Numbered from the stretch's first letter, positions 24,501 through 39,700 are shown. The stretch is DNA of 64,000 nucleotides from Plotosus lineatus (GCA_024760905.1 CM045735.1:30583249-30647248), one strand, 5' to 3'. Notes: generated from the sequence alone by a model not told the origin. Program-made: numbers and translations.

Positions 24501-27500
24501 GGGGTTGGGGACCCCTGGTATACAGTGTTATGTACCTACCAGAAGTGATCCACAGGACTTTTAGGAAAGTGTGTGCGCGTGTGTGCGCGTGTGTGCGCGC
24601 GCGTGTGTGCGTGTGTGTGCGTGCGCGTGTGTGTAAAAATGCACATTAGTGATTTTGTAAGTAGAGGATCTTAAAAGAAATTTTTTTTTGCTCAATCTTT
24701 GGTTAATTTTTCTTGTGGCATTTAGAAAACCCTGACTTACAGGGATGATTCTTCAAGAATAAAATATTTTATTCATTTTATTTAAGGTATTTGTATGTTG
24801 CTGATGCAGCTCGATTCCCAGGCCATGGACTCATTGTTAATGGGACCAGCAGGACAGTCCAGTATTCCTCAGTGCATTATCAATACCATGAGTGACGTTA
24901 ATAAAGGTAAAACACTTGCACAGTATTGTTGGTGGATGGGATATTTTTTTTGATAAAACAACTTTATCACTCATTCTGCTGTCTTCAATGTACTCTTTAT
25001 TTAACCCCCCAATCATAGAAGATGAGTGGAGCAGGTGGTGTAGAAATGGGTTACATCCTTTCAGTTGTACAACTTAAGTGCAATAACTTTGGAATGAAAT
25101 GACGCACAACAAAGCGGGGGGGGGGGGGGTGTGTGTGTGTGAATATGTATGGCTCACCCTGACTTTTTTTTTCAGGGTTACTTTTTCAATACAGGGATCC
25201 TTTTTGCAGTTAATTGGGACCGAGATCCCCACGTGACCATTGAAATCCGTGAAGTAGGATCACCCCCCCTCCCCTACTGACGTATACGTACATGTATATG
25301 TGTATATAATATAAGATGTAAAAAAATATAAATACACACATACAGATGGTATTGCATGAGAAGAGGGCAGCACACATACATACGATGCATGTGCACACAC
25401 AGATGCAACAATGTAACTAGTTTTAATGGGAGATTTGGGTTGTTTTTTGTTGGTTTATGGAGGGTCTTGCATAATTGGTCTTGTTTTTGTGGCATTTTGC
25501 TTAACTTTTTCCCCTATTCTTCCTTAATTTCCTTATTTTAAAATTCGACGAATATTTATTTATTTATTTTTTAAAAACCGCGATGCACTGATGAAGCCTA
25601 CATGAGTTGAAGCGCAAAGTAGCGAGGGATCCCTGTATTCGCCTTTTTAAAGCATGTTGATGGAATAACTTCAGTACAAAAAAGTATAGAAGTGCTAAAT
25701 TTGCTGGATGGGTCCTCCTCAGGGAGGTCTAAATTGCCTTTGTTTCTAGGTCATGGCAGTCAACTTGGTGACTTTATAGATTTTTAAAGATAGCGTGCAG
25801 AAAATATTCCTTTAAAGTCGACTTCGAAATACTAAGCATCAAAGGTGGTGGCCATGTTACCGAAGTAATATGCAAGATTTGCTACGAGTATAATGTACAA
25901 ATTGGGGAAGAAGCTATTCTACATTTATTAATTAATACCTTATGAATTGTCAAACTGTTATAGCGACAAAACTTGCGAATGTTTGTAATTGATTAACATT
26001 CCAGTTAAAGGTTCACGCTGGTTCTATTCTGACATTTATTCTGATTGATGAAACTTTGCATACTCGTGTATTAAAAGTATTCCTGCAGTTTTATGAGAAC
26101 AGTAATTATTTATATTAAAATTTAGTGTTTCAAAAGAATTAGTTGTGTTGTGAATATTTTAAGCCTTTAATATTGGAAAATTCTTATCTCACCATCTTCC
26201 GCTTAACCTGGGGTTGAGTCGCGGGAGCAGCAGCTGAAGCAATGAGGTCCAGACCTCCCGCTCCCCAGCCACTTCCTCCAGCTCTTCCGGGAAGACATCA
26301 AGGCATTCCCAGACAAGCTGAGAGACATAGTCCCTCCAGTATGTTCTAGGTCGACCCTGGGGTCTCTTCCTGGTTGGACATGCTCGAAACACTACACCAG
26401 GGAGGCATTCTAATCAGATGCCCAAGGCACCTCAACTGGCCCCTCTCAATGCGGAGGAGCAACAGTTCTATTCCGAGCTCTTCCCAGATGGCTGAGCCTC
26501 TCACGTTATCTCTAAGGGAGAACCCCATCACCCACAGAGGAAGCTCATTTCAGACACCTGTATCCACGATCTTGTTCTTTCGGTCACTACCCAAAGCTTG
26601 CGACCGTAAGTGAGGGTTGGAACGTAGATCGACTTGTAAATCGAGAGCTCCGGCCTTGCGGCTCAGCTCCCTCTTCACCCCAATGAACCGGTTCAAGCTC
26701 CATTTTACAGCAGAGGCTGCAGCGATCCATCTGTCGATCTCCCGCTCCATCCTTTCCTCACTCGTGAACAAGACCCCGAGATACTTGAACTCCTTCACTT
26801 GGGGTAGGACCTCATTCCTGATCCAGAGGGTGCATTCCACCCTTGTCCGACTGAGAACCATGGCCTCAGACTTGGAGGTGCTGATTTTCATTCTGGCCCC
26901 TTATCATTTGGTCCACAAAATGCAGATCCGATGGTCACCAAAGCAGAACCCCTCAATGCCTCGGCTATGCTTAAAAATTCATTTCCTAAAAATTATGAAC
27001 AGAATCGATGACAAAGGACAGCCTTGGCAGACTCCAACCCTCACAGGAAACGAATTCGACCTGTTGTCCCCAATACGGGCCACACTCAAAATTATTAGGA
27101 AATTCAACAATACTTAAGGTATTATACATACATCTACTTGAACTTAAGCACAAATTTAATTGATTCAATAACACAGGTTTGTTTAATTTACTTGTACTTC
27201 AGGTAACCATTTTGCGCAACCTGTGGGTTAGGGGTGGTTCAACATTTTCAACATTTTCCCAAACGTACAGAGAGTACTCTTTTTATGACCCCCTACTCCC
27301 TCCCTCCGAAAGCGTACAAATAAATGTTGATGATCTTTTGGCAGGATTTTTTAATAAGATATTAAACAAAACAATGGTCAAACCTCTTTTATAAAATAAA
27401 ATCAATGTATTTCCTTGATCAATACCTCTTTTATACACCAGTCAAATAATAATGAAATCAGTAAAAAATTATACTTTTAAAGAATTCTTTTTAATGACAC

Positions 27501-30500
27501 CTGCTTTAATATTAATATTAAGACATTTGCCTTTAATAATAAAAATGACATTGTTTTTAATATTATTATTTTATATTAAAATATAATTCAGAATGTCTGC
27601 ATTTTTTTTATTGTTCATTGGCTTTTTGGACGACCACGCTTCAGTTTGTGATCAGCTGCCTTCTGATATTTCAGCAGCTGATACCGGGTTGGGCAGTATT
27701 CATAAATTAACCATTGCACACACAGCGATTTTGTTTTCTGTGCTTGTCGTATAAGTTATCGACCCGAAAACCATTGATAAGTGCCCACCTACACAAAGCT
27801 ACCGTGACGTCATTGGGTTGGTACAAAGTGCCACATGAAATATAGTGCATGCATATCACAGCATATTATAGGATATAAACAACATGAAATCTCACGCTAA
27901 CAACACGCACAGTTTTTCAGCAGAAGACGATTAATCTATTACTCTCAGAAGACGAATCAAATATTATTGTTCAACCAAAAACATTCTCAAATATATTTCA
28001 AACTACATCTGCAAGTACATGTGCTAAATACATTTCCAAATTGAGCTAAGGTTATTTATCTATTCAAAGGCACAAACAAATATTAATATATATTTACAGC
28101 ACAAAAACATACTCTTAATTTTATAAAAGTACTGACCATTAGGCTGCAGATACAGGTTGGATGGCTTATGATTATTTTAGCCATTCATTCTCTGTGCATC
28201 AATGTTTGTGTTCTAACACATGTGCAGGAACCGGAGGCGGTACTAACGAACTGTGCTTTATTCTCACACTTTGTTTGATTGACAGTGTTCAGCTATTATT
28301 GCTTACTGATATTATGCTTGTTGGTTGGTCAGCTCGGGCTTGCAGATGCACAGTGCTTGTTACACGTTAACTTCCGGTTTACTTCCTGACTCTCGTCATG
28401 CGGAACTTATCTCCGACTTTCGCTTCAATAACAGTCATTAAGTTTATTTATAAGATTGTGAATACACATAATTTCTTGTCCAGCGGAACTCAACTCTTGC
28501 TGTGTGTGTGGGGGGGGTGCACGTGCACCCTGTGCACCCCCCAGCGTATGCCCTTGCGTAGCCTTAAACTTTAAAAGCTTTAAGAGTTAACACCGGTGTT
28601 ATGTCAAGCAGAGAGAATCAAACGATGTTGTTGTTCTTGTTGTTGTGCGTGTACCGCTCTTAGGTGGTTGGCAAATCGTACATGCACATATATATATATA
28701 TATATATATATATGCATGTACCATATTTTCTGGGCCATAGTGTGCACCAGATTATAAGGTGCAATATCAATGAACTATGATTGAATGGTCCATGTTCATA
28801 CATAAAGTGCACCGGATTATAAGGCACATTTAAGCGAAACAAAAGTCAGATAAGTCAAACTTGACTCAACTCATTCACAATAACATTGTTCAGTTGTAAC
28901 AATGTAAAACAAATGCTCTTTCATTTCATTCCTCTTCCACAAGTGCATTAAATTCTTTCTCTTCAGTGTCTGAGTTTAACAGTTACGTGAGTTGGACATA
29001 AAGCCTGGATCCCTCTATTATCATATTACAATCTATTATCTAGAATTCCCTTGCATGCATGGAGTCACAGATCAATAGAGATGGTGATTAGGTGGAAAAA
29101 GTCTTCCAGGGTCATGATGTAAACTTCTTTCAGCCACTCACGTATTCCTCAGTGAGTCGCCTGACTATGGCAGCTGTAATGCCGGTATTTGTACATAAAG
29201 CACGGATCCCTCTTAATTACGATCTGTTGGCACTAATATCCAGTGGTTGGAGTGCTTAGGTAATTCCACACAGAATGATGGTAAGCTCTGAATTACTTTG
29301 CTTCACTACGGTTTTGACGGTATCGGTGAGATGGGCGTGTATGGAGTCGCAGATCAGTGATTCATCAGTCTGCTCATCAATTTCCTGATGATTGATTCCT
29401 CCTGACTTTCTTTTAGTTAATTTACTTTTAGTGTGATTATCTGTAATTATGTAGAGTTTATTTTTCAAACAAACATTCATATTTTAACGCCTAATATTTT
29501 AAAAATATGTCCGTAAAATAAATACGATAAGTACAGTCGACCCTATACTTACGAAAACCTCTGAATAAGAAAAATCCATATTACGAAAAACATTTTCCTA
29601 AATTTTCGTCCTCTGTATACGAAACAACTTATAAAAAGCGCCAGATGGGCCATTCAAAATTTCAAACGCGCCATTCAAACATTCAAACAATGCGTGAGTT
29701 GCTCTCTCATTGGCTGTCTCCCATCCTGCCCCGCTGGCCTCCCATTGGCCAAGAGGGAGCTGAATCTCCATCGTACTGCACCCATAAAGCTTTTGTCACA
29801 CGCATAAAGGAGAGCTGTACTGTTGGTTTGTGAGTTTTGAGAGTGCTCATTGCAGCTTTTTTCCATTTTTTAAGTTGTTTAATTCAGTAAATGTTTAATA
29901 AATGTGGCGAGCTCCGCTGAATGTGGGCAAAACACAGCTCATCCGGACCTCCGATCCCTCAAGCAAACAGGTGAATGTTGAGTACTAAACAAGTGTTCAA
30001 AGCACACTTACCTGTTTGACAGATCGGAAGTTCGGACAAGCCGTGTTCTGCCCCAAAAGCTCCGGTGTCGGCTGCGACGCCTTGCACAATTGGCGGAGTT
30101 GTTTAATAAACTTGGCAAATGTTTAATAATGTTTAATATTGTTTCGTTTGGTTAATAAAAAATTTGACTAATAAAAAATGTTCTGAATCTCCAATGTAGT
30201 GTATCCATGCCTGTTTGTCACACGCGTAAAGGTGAGTTGTACTGTTGGTTCGTGAGTTTATTTGAGAGTGCTCATCATATAATCTTTATTTGAGAGTGCT
30301 CATTTTATAATCTAAAAACATGACTGATTGGTAATGATTATGGGTTTACATGATTAGACAACTAAGTGAAACAATAAGGAATGAAGACAGTTTTTATTAC
30401 CGATTTGAGCAGAGATGTGGCACACTTGCCCTGACAGACACAGGACTGCATTCAGAGTCAGTCGGAGATGAAAGGAAGCAGGTGTTCTTTAACTCTCTTT

Positions 30501-30746
30501 TGAGAGTGCTCATTGCAGCTTATTTTTCATTTTTTAAGTTGTTTAATTCAGTAAATGTTTAATAAATGTGGCGCGCTCTGCCGAATGTGAGCGAAACGCG
30601 GCTCATCCGGACCTCCGATGTCAATGTTGAGTCCGGACCTCCGATCTGTCAAGCAGGGGAATGCGCTTCGAATACCCCATCTCAAAAGCTCCGGCGTCGG
30701 CTGCATTCAGCGGAACACGCCACAAATGTGTGGGGTGTGTGTGTGC

Positions 30747-30781
<35 letters not shown>

Positions 30782-33700
30782 AAAGATAGAGAGACAGTGT
30801 GTGTGTGTGTGTGTGTGTGTTTTATTAAAAATGTTTAATAATGGTTTATTTCATAAATATGTTAATAAAATGGTTTAATGTTAATAAAATGTTTAAATGG
30901 TTTAATAAATACTTTTATTATACTTTTAACTCATATTTCATACATATTTCATACAAAATTGGTGTACTTTTATAGTTTTTAAAGGGTTTATGGGATAGTC
31001 TTGGGAGCCTTGGAACGAATTACGGCGTTTTACATGTAAAATGCGCTTCTACTTACGAAAACTCCAGGTTGCGAAAAATGCTCTGGAATGGATTAATTTC
31101 GTAAGTAGAAGGCCAACCGTACTATTTAACCTGTCTTCAGCACTACCCTGAAAGCGATGGCATCATCACAGTAACAAACTTGGCGGCACTCCTTCACAGC
31201 ATGAGTATTGTATTTATTGCAGTATGGTGGTCATTGCTCCTTAGGAGTCTTCTCTTAACCTTATTGAAGTTAAATCCGAGGTCTCAGGAGGAGACCTGTA
31301 GCAGTGCTTTATACCGGTGATAAAAGTGAGACTTTCAGTGAGCGCCCTGAGAGGCACCCTCATAACAAGACAGATGGTTGGTAGAGATGGAGATTAAGTG
31401 GAAAAAGTCTTCCGGTCTCATGATATAAACATCTCTCAGCCACTCATGCATTCATCAGCGAGTCACTCAAATACTTGTTTGTTACAAGAGAAAGACATCG
31501 TTATTTTCACATCTCGCGGAGCCTCTGCTAAGGTCTCCACAGGTCCAACTGGAGCACAGGTACCGCACAATGGAGCACAATCTGCATGTACGTGGCAAAA
31601 TTGGTAAATAAGTATGTTCTGTGCTTGTGGCAACCTAACTGAGCTTTGAGTCTGTGGAAGAGGGTAAGTGGTGGACAAGATGGGGAGAGAGGCTATAGGT
31701 CAATTTATGGTGACGCGTCACTGTATGTCTGTGGGTTTTTTTTCTTGAGATATGAAAAGTACAAAATTTAATATAAATTTACAAAAAGCTGACATGATGA
31801 CATCAAAGTATTTGTTAACCATCAGCCAAACGTAAGCATGTACTGATGAGAGTGCTTATATTGAATGATATTGAGCTATTAAATTTTCCAAAACTTGAAT
31901 CATCTTATTGCCCTTTTCACTTCTTTTAAACTTTGTTTTATTTTCATTTTTACCCTCAGATGATGCAGGTTCGGATCCATTTTGGCCAGCTTTGCAGTGT
32001 TTCTTGGTCATTCTAGATCGACTGGGCTCAAATATCTGGGGTCAAATAGAACCACTGGATGCTTTTCGGGCGATTACTAAAGCTGACAGCTACAGAAATG
32101 AAATTGATGATATTCGACAGAAAACCTCAGGGTATGCTGCACCTGTTTGGTGCTGTAGCCAATCTCTAATAAAATAAAACGAATACTGCAGTCTTATATA
32201 TATTAATTTGGAGTTGCATGTACAGTAGCCCCCCCGTTATTCGCGGGGGTTCGGTTTTGGCCCCTCCCGCAAATCAAGATAATCCGCGAGTTCTGTACTC
32301 AGAAGTAAAACCATATGTATCATATGACATGCGCAAATGATCAACTGACTGGAAGTAAAACCCTATGTATCATATTACATGTGCTAAAATATGCTTCTCA
32401 AACACATTCTATAGACAGTTTTACTCATTAATACAATATTAATGTAGTAATCAAGTAAAAACTTTTTAATTTTGTACTGTGATCTTTATTGATAAAATTA
32501 AGTGTTTATTGATTAAAATTAACTTCTGTTTCTGGAGCAGGGAGAAAATAGAGTTAGAGAACACAGCAGCTGAAATCAAAGTCCCCCAAAAACACAGACC
32601 ATAACAAAAAGAACATATAAGAACATGAATTGTAATAAATTGGATAAAAAAAAAAGAGATAAACATGCTACACCACAGTACATAAAATCTCACACACAAA
32701 CATTCTAAACATTAACTTAAGTACTGTACTGAAATAATAATTGGAAAAGACTTTAATACTACAGTTCGTTACAAAAGTTCAGATGATTATTCCTCTTCAG
32801 GCGCTTCAGAGGAAACTGTCGTTTCTTCAGGAGAAAGCCTTATTTCTTCAGAAGAGACATCCAATGTCATTACCTTTTTCTGGCGCTTAGCCAGAGAAGA
32901 CGCACAGAGTTTGAATGGCATCACAGAGCTTAACTGGTAATTGAAACACACTAAAAAAAAATGCACATTGAAAACTTGTGCGCGAATGAGAAAAAAGGGG
33001 CGTATACATCTCAACCAGTCAGCAGGAGGGAGAACAGCGCGGATATGCGGGGGCACGAGTGCAAAACCGTGAATAGTCAAGGGCCTACTGTACTCTTTGT
33101 TGTTGTTTTTTTTGTAAATTTATGTAAAATATGTACATGTATTTCTACAAGTCTGTTGACACAATTATCTTGTAATTTTAAAACCCATTTCATTTTTCAC
33201 TGTAAGCAGAGTGAAAGTAGAACCTGAGAATCATAATGACCTGTTATCCTGCAGTCAAATTGTGTATGACTGTTATACTACAGAACGAAGAAGTAGAGTA
33301 AGAATATTTATTTTTGAATTGCATACCACACTTAAATAGACACATTTCCCATCCCTGGCAAGATTTTCCAGCGGTTATGCTTATGGCTGGCATCCAGTAG
33401 CTGTAGCTACTGGCCATGTGTTGATCAAAACTCGAAGAATAAACTTTGAAATTGGGTGAAAATTGACCAAGTGCCTGCCTTAAAATCCTGGAAGGAAATG
33501 TGTTAATTTAAACGTGTTTTGTTTCATTATTTACCAATTTTGTTTTTGTGTTGGGGGAAACAATAACTGCTTTTTCTGTTCCATGTATGACCTGTAGACA
33601 TCATACTGTTCATCCAGCAAAAGTGACACCAGTGGAACTGCGATTTTTGAAGAAATGAGCTCCCTAGTTAATGTCTTACAGTCTGAAATGGGCAAAGGCA

Positions 33701-36700
33701 TGCGTGTATATGGTAGCACATTTCTTTGGTTCATTCCGTTTGTTCACTCTATCATGGAGGCAACTGTGCTTAATAGCATCTGCATTGGTGAGGTTTTCCA
33801 CTATTTGGATAACAATATCAACAAGGACATGCTGTATGGACGGACACACACCTGCGACAAAGTCACAGAGTTCTTTATCCGCATCCTTATTAATATAATT
33901 GATCTGCAGTTAAATAAAGGCTGTATGGAGACTATGTCCTACTTTACACACATATGGCTGGATATAGTGCTGCAGTGTGCTACCCTTTTTGGTAATTGTA
34001 ATATCAGAATTCAAGAAGTTGATGTTTGCAGAATGAGACAAGCCAGCTTGGGGTTAATTCGTTCTTTGTTGAAAGAATGGGAACGAACAGGAACTGATCC
34101 AGAGACTCAAGATTTTCTGAACCAGATTAACAAACACCTGCGTGGTGGCTCTGTTGGTGGGTGGAATCTTTCTAAATCATATCGTGAAACTCTTAAGAAA
34201 TGCTTACTTAAGGCTGTAAAAACAATATCAGAAAGGCCTGCACTTCCAAATGATGTACCATGTGCGCCACCAACACCACCATCGGAGACCACAGAAAATG
34301 AAGTTTCCTACCCATATTGCTCAGTGACCCCACCTCTGCCGCCGCCACAAGTCAGAAATGCAATGGTCGGTACAAGTGATTGTCTAAGTGCCATCAATTA
34401 TATTAAAGATGAACCACTGCAGGATTATGGCGAAAATCAAAGTTTCTGTGATGGCCGTAAGGAAATAAAGCAAGAAGCAAGCGCTTCAACAGCATTTAAA
34501 CCCACTTTAAATGTGAATTGTTTTAAACCAGACATGGGGAAAATGAAAGAAATCATGTCCAAGTTGAAGGATGAGCAGAATCTTTCAAGGATACATGCCA
34601 TTGCTAAGGGAAAAGCGGAAAGTTTGGATGACCAGGGCAAATGCAGTGGCTTGAAAGATTTTGGAATTGAATCAGGTGCATGCCTTCAACCTTCACCCTC
34701 ACTGGCTAAGACCCCAGAAGAAACTAGGCTTAGCACATCTAAAAGGAAAGTGGATGAGGAAGATGATGATGAGCCACTCAATGTCCGAAGGCATGGTCTG
34801 AAAAGGCTTTTCAGTTCCACTGAAAAGGATTCGATGAATTCCAAACAAGTTTCAGTACCCCTATCTAGCAGTGCAAAAGAAATCTGTAAGCGTGGTAAAA
34901 TCACCATTTTTGGTGTTCCTTCAAATGACAAAAATCCATTAGAATTTAAGGACACACATGCTCCTCCCTCTTTGGACCTTGATCTTAAGAGCCCGTGCCG
35001 TGATTATGATGATTTGAGTGAATCACAAGTATTTGAATTTGAAACCCAGGAAAATGTGGTATCTGCTTGGAATGAGCCACACATCACCACCGACAACAAA
35101 AAGCTCAAACTTGGAACTGATTCTAAAGAATACACTCCTCATAATGCTGTGGATCTTTTAGCGACTCAGCCTGTCTCCAATCAAGACATTGAGGAAGCAT
35201 GCTTGCAAGTGGAGGCACTGATCTCTAAACAGCTACAGGAACCAGTTGCATCAAAAATGCAAATGCAACAGAAAACAAATTTGACTGAAAAATGTGTTTT
35301 TATTGCACCCAAACCTTTAACTCGCCCAAGAAAAACTGGTTTGACTAACCAGAAAGATGATAAATCTTTAAACAGAAAATCTCTTTTCATTGAAGCCCTG
35401 AACAAAAAAATCAAGTTTCGCAAGCCCTGTAACACCATATTTCAAAACCCCGTGAAGCCATGTTCTTCCACAATGCTGCCTCCATCCTCTGTTCGGTCAT
35501 CTACTACTGCCCCTTCCAAAGGCTCTACCGCATCATCTATTACACCGTCAAGGCAGACCCCTGCTATAGTTCCACCAAAAAAAGTTCGAAAACATGTTGA
35601 ACCAGAGTCTAAAGCAGAGCTTCTGGGATTGAAAAAGAAGGAAAGAAAAGCTTTTGAGCTTTCACAGCGATCCTTGGACTGCTTGGGTGAACTTCGGTCT
35701 TATGGCCAGAACGTGCATGTGGAGCCACAACAGAAGTCAAAACGAGTTCGACAGCAGAAGGTTGTCACAAAGAAAGGGAAGAAGTTGCTTGCATCACAAG
35801 AAATGCAATTCATTAGACAAAGCCGAGAGAGGTGCCAGAAGTCCACACCTGTTAGTGCCAAATCAAAAAAATATCCTATCCCATCTGTTCTGCCCAAATC
35901 AAAACCTCCAACTGAAACTGTGAAGGAATCAGAAGAGGAAGAAAAGGATGATTACTTCCTTCCTTGCTCTCAGCCTGATCCTGACCGAAAAATGGACAGT
36001 AAAATGGGTGCTAGTTTTTCAACTGACTCCAAAAGAGCAGAAAACATTGAGAACATTGACGAGTTCAGTTTTCTTCAAAGCAATAAAGAAGCAAGTGGTT
36101 CCATGGCAGAAGGTGAAGAACCCAGAGGGGGTGGTGGTGGTGGTGGTGGTGGTGATGATGATGATGATGATGATGAATGGACATGCCTCACACAAAATGA
36201 GCCAACGGACATGGAGTTATGCTCTCAAATGGAGGACACGTATGGTGAGAACTTTATTATTGGCTGTGTACAAGAAGATGATGACCCTAACAACCAATCA
36301 AATGTCTCTGAAGGAGCAACAACCGTGCAGTCTATGCCTAAGCCATTGTCTGATGGCATCCCTCAGAAATCACCTCTTGATGTTTCTAATGAGACCTCTT
36401 CAAATAGCCATTTGTTCTTAAAACCTAGTATTCCTGTTGAGTGTCAGAAGGCAAAGCCGTCTACAACGAAAATTTATACTGTAACTTCCCGCAATGCATC
36501 TTTGGCCAAAGAGATGGGAAAATCCGCTAACCATGTACCTGCTGCTAATGCTGCCAAGGCGAAGGTTGCACGGCCACCACCAGCAATGCCACTACCACCT
36601 CCATTTTCAAAGCCTACTTCAAAGTATGAAGTTTGCCAACCTCTGCTACCCAAACCCATCCCATACTCTTCAAACCCTGTTTTATCCTCCTCCCTGTCTA

Positions 36701-39700
36701 ATGCAAGATCTGCTTCTCATGTACCTTCTTACAAGACGTATCCCAGACCAGAAGCACCTGTAGCAGCTCTAACACTGCCAGTCCAAGATCAACGGTTTAA
36801 TAATTCATACATGTTTCAAACATCAAACCTGAAACGGACCATTTTAAAGTGGGAGCACAGCATGTTTGGCAACTACAAACTATGGGGGGCACCTGAAGAT
36901 TTGTGTTCATTTCCTCTTAAGAGGGTACCAGTGACATTTTCTAGCTACCAGGAGTATTTTGATGTCCTCTACCCACTTCTGCTTATTAATACATTTGAGG
37001 AGGTGAGTTTTTTTGTTATATGCACTGCTTAAAACTGTAACATGATACATTTTTCAATTAATTCAAGTTTTAAAGAGGCACATTTCAAACCTCATGATAA
37101 ACTGTTAAAATGTAGTATTACTTCAGTTACAGATCTCTTGTGTGATGTAAATCAAGGGGAGTACAGGGATCCCTCGCTACTTCTCGCTTCAATTAATGTG
37201 GCTTCAGTGCATCGCGGTTTAAAATAAATAAATAAATAAATATTCATCGAATTAAAAAATAACGAAATTAAAGGGAAAGGGGGAACATTAAGGAAAATGC
37301 CACAAAAACAAGGCCAATTATTCAAAAAACCCTAAACAAACACAAAACAAAAAAAACAACCAAAATCTCCCATCAAAACTATCCGGAGATACGAACAGGG
37401 CGAGGTCGAAAGTGAAATGAAATTGAAGAACAAATCAAAATGGAATAAAATCTATCGAAAGATATATCATAAATATAAGTATTAAATATGATTAAACATT
37501 ATCCTGAGGTACACTTAATACTAGGCTCGCAGAGGGGGCGTGGCTGACACGTCCAGGAAGAGAAGCAGAATGATACATTTCTGAACTCCTGCCAAAACTT
37601 TCTAAGAAGAAACAAATTAACTCCAGTATTATAATAAACTGGATAGGAGTGAAACTCTAAATCTTATCAGATCCGCTGTGCTCGAGAGGAACCAGGAGTT
37701 TAAACACGGGACATAATGATATTGATAATGTGACGATTATGGAGAGAGAGAGAGATTGTATACAGTACAAACTCCTATAGGTTACTTATACGAGGTTTAA
37801 ACACAAGTTCCCCTCTAAAGAATGCCCTGTAACGACTTACAAACAAATTCATCTAACTGGCCGTCGGGAACTTAACTCGTTTGTAAGCTGGGGAGCGTCT
37901 GTACTTACATTGATGCATCTGTGTGTGCACGTGCATCTGTATGTATGCATGTCCTCTTCTTCTCATGCAGTTCCATCTGTATGTGTGTGTATTTATATTT
38001 TATTTACATAATTATTTTTAAATGTTTAATTGTTATTATAAGCATTTATAGCATTGAATATGTATTTATTGATATTATATACACATATACATGTACATGT
38101 ATGTTTGGGGGGGGTGATCCTACTTCACGGATTTCGATGGTCACATAGGGATCTCGCTCCCAATTAACCGCGGAAAGTGAGGGATTTCTGTATTTTACTT
38201 CTCGCCTCAGTGTTTACTAGCTTGTACATGTGTTATTCTGCACATTTTTATTCTGTTTAAGCTTATGTTTCCCTACTGAACTATACCCCCGCCCCCTCCT
38301 TTCGTCCTTTTAGATGGCCAATGAATGGTTGAATGGAAGGAAAATCACAATTGATCTGAGGCTTGGGGAAATTGATTACATCAGTGGCATTGCCAGAGCC
38401 AGTTTCACAGGTGCCTTCATCTAATTACCAAAACCGGTCATCGTTTTCTTGCTTGTAAAGAATTGTCATACCCTGCCAGGCCAAAAACCAAGTTGCATAG
38501 TTTAATATTTTGTTGAAGCATTGATTAGAGTGTGTGCTTGCTATGATATTATGATGTTGAACTTAAGCAACAGCATATTTATCCAGTGTTGGGTTTCCTT
38601 TTCAGACACTTGAATTGGTGACTGTTTTGAATCGGGTTTGGGGGAGGGGGACCTTGGTACTCGAACGCTTTAGAGGTCAAACAAATTGGAATTCGACCAA
38701 AAAATACGGGATTTTTTTTTCGTTCCGGAAGTCAACCAAAATCCGGAAGTCAAACGCTAAAAAAGCTCGAGAAAAAATGAAACCGAGAGGGAGGGGAAAT
38801 GCACGCTTTCTGAAAGTCCAGAAGTTGTTCATACTATGTATCACCCTGATAAAGCTAAAGCTAGCAGCGTTGTGAACACTTTTAATGATAAGGTCATGAG
38901 CCACTTCTGTAAGGTTTGAAAAGAAGGCAGAAACAAACCACGTGAGAAATGTTCTTCAAGAAAAGAAAGGAACATCCTGGAGAAGAGTCATCCATGCCAA
39001 AATGAGTAGCAATAGAAAAAACACCTTTGGCTGATTCACCTGAAGCTGTTATAGAAGGGGATGCACGTCCTCTCTCCCTCTCCAAGATTTACATATGCAC
39101 ACTGCTCACCGCCACAAAGGTAAAAATTCTTATCTTTATTGTTCTTATGGGGGCAGTGGTGGTCTTGTGATATAGGGCGCTGGATCGCTGATCCAAAGGT
39201 TAGGGGTTCGAGTCCCACTCTCCACAAGGTTGTCACTGTCCCTCCCAGTGCGGCTAACTGGGTTATCAAATGCGGGCCATGTCTCTCAGTGTCTATGGTG
39301 TGAGGCATGTAAAAGAACCATTGCTGACTTTCGTAAAGAATAGGCTGCAAAGTCGTCAGCGTGTTTCTGTCCCTTGCTAAAAAGGGTTGTGACAGGAAGG
39401 GCATCCGATGTAAAAACCTCTGCCAAGTCAAACGTGCGAATCAGATGATTCGCTGTGGCAACTCCCGAGTCAAAGGTAAAAAGCCGAAAGGAAGACAGAC
39501 ATACAGACATTGTTCTTATACCTCAAAATCAAAACATCAAAACATCCTCAGAAAGGTTGGGCTCGAAAGTGTCTTGCCCATGGAGCTTTTGTGAGCTTTT
39601 GATTGTAGTGCTAGATTACTGTTAACAGACGAGTGTGGAGTTCCAGGTAGCCTTCCAGTGTCAAAGCCCATCCAGCTCAATGTTTGCATAACGTTTTTCT

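Larger units (their letters stand above)
28719..31470. mobile_element. ATAAGGCGCACC-type TIR element, second copy, split
   Basis: Its left end TACCATATTTTCTGGGCCAT then AGTGTGCACC and the inside match 12137-13064. After a different TIR element (29532-31122) it resumes with AGTATTGTATTTATTGCAGT and GGTCTCAGGAGGAGACCTGT. The right end is not clear. Confidence 0.68.

Noticed and set aside
32787..33080. 97-codon minus-strand ORF with [13 protein letters not shown], also seen at 54181-54405
   Set aside because: It lies in both copies of TIR family D. It may be a relic of the parent transposase region but has no recognisable domain.
39149..39230. Possible tRNA gene (perfect B box)
   Set aside because: It is the head of a SINE with target duplications and a LINE-like tail, not a standalone tRNA.
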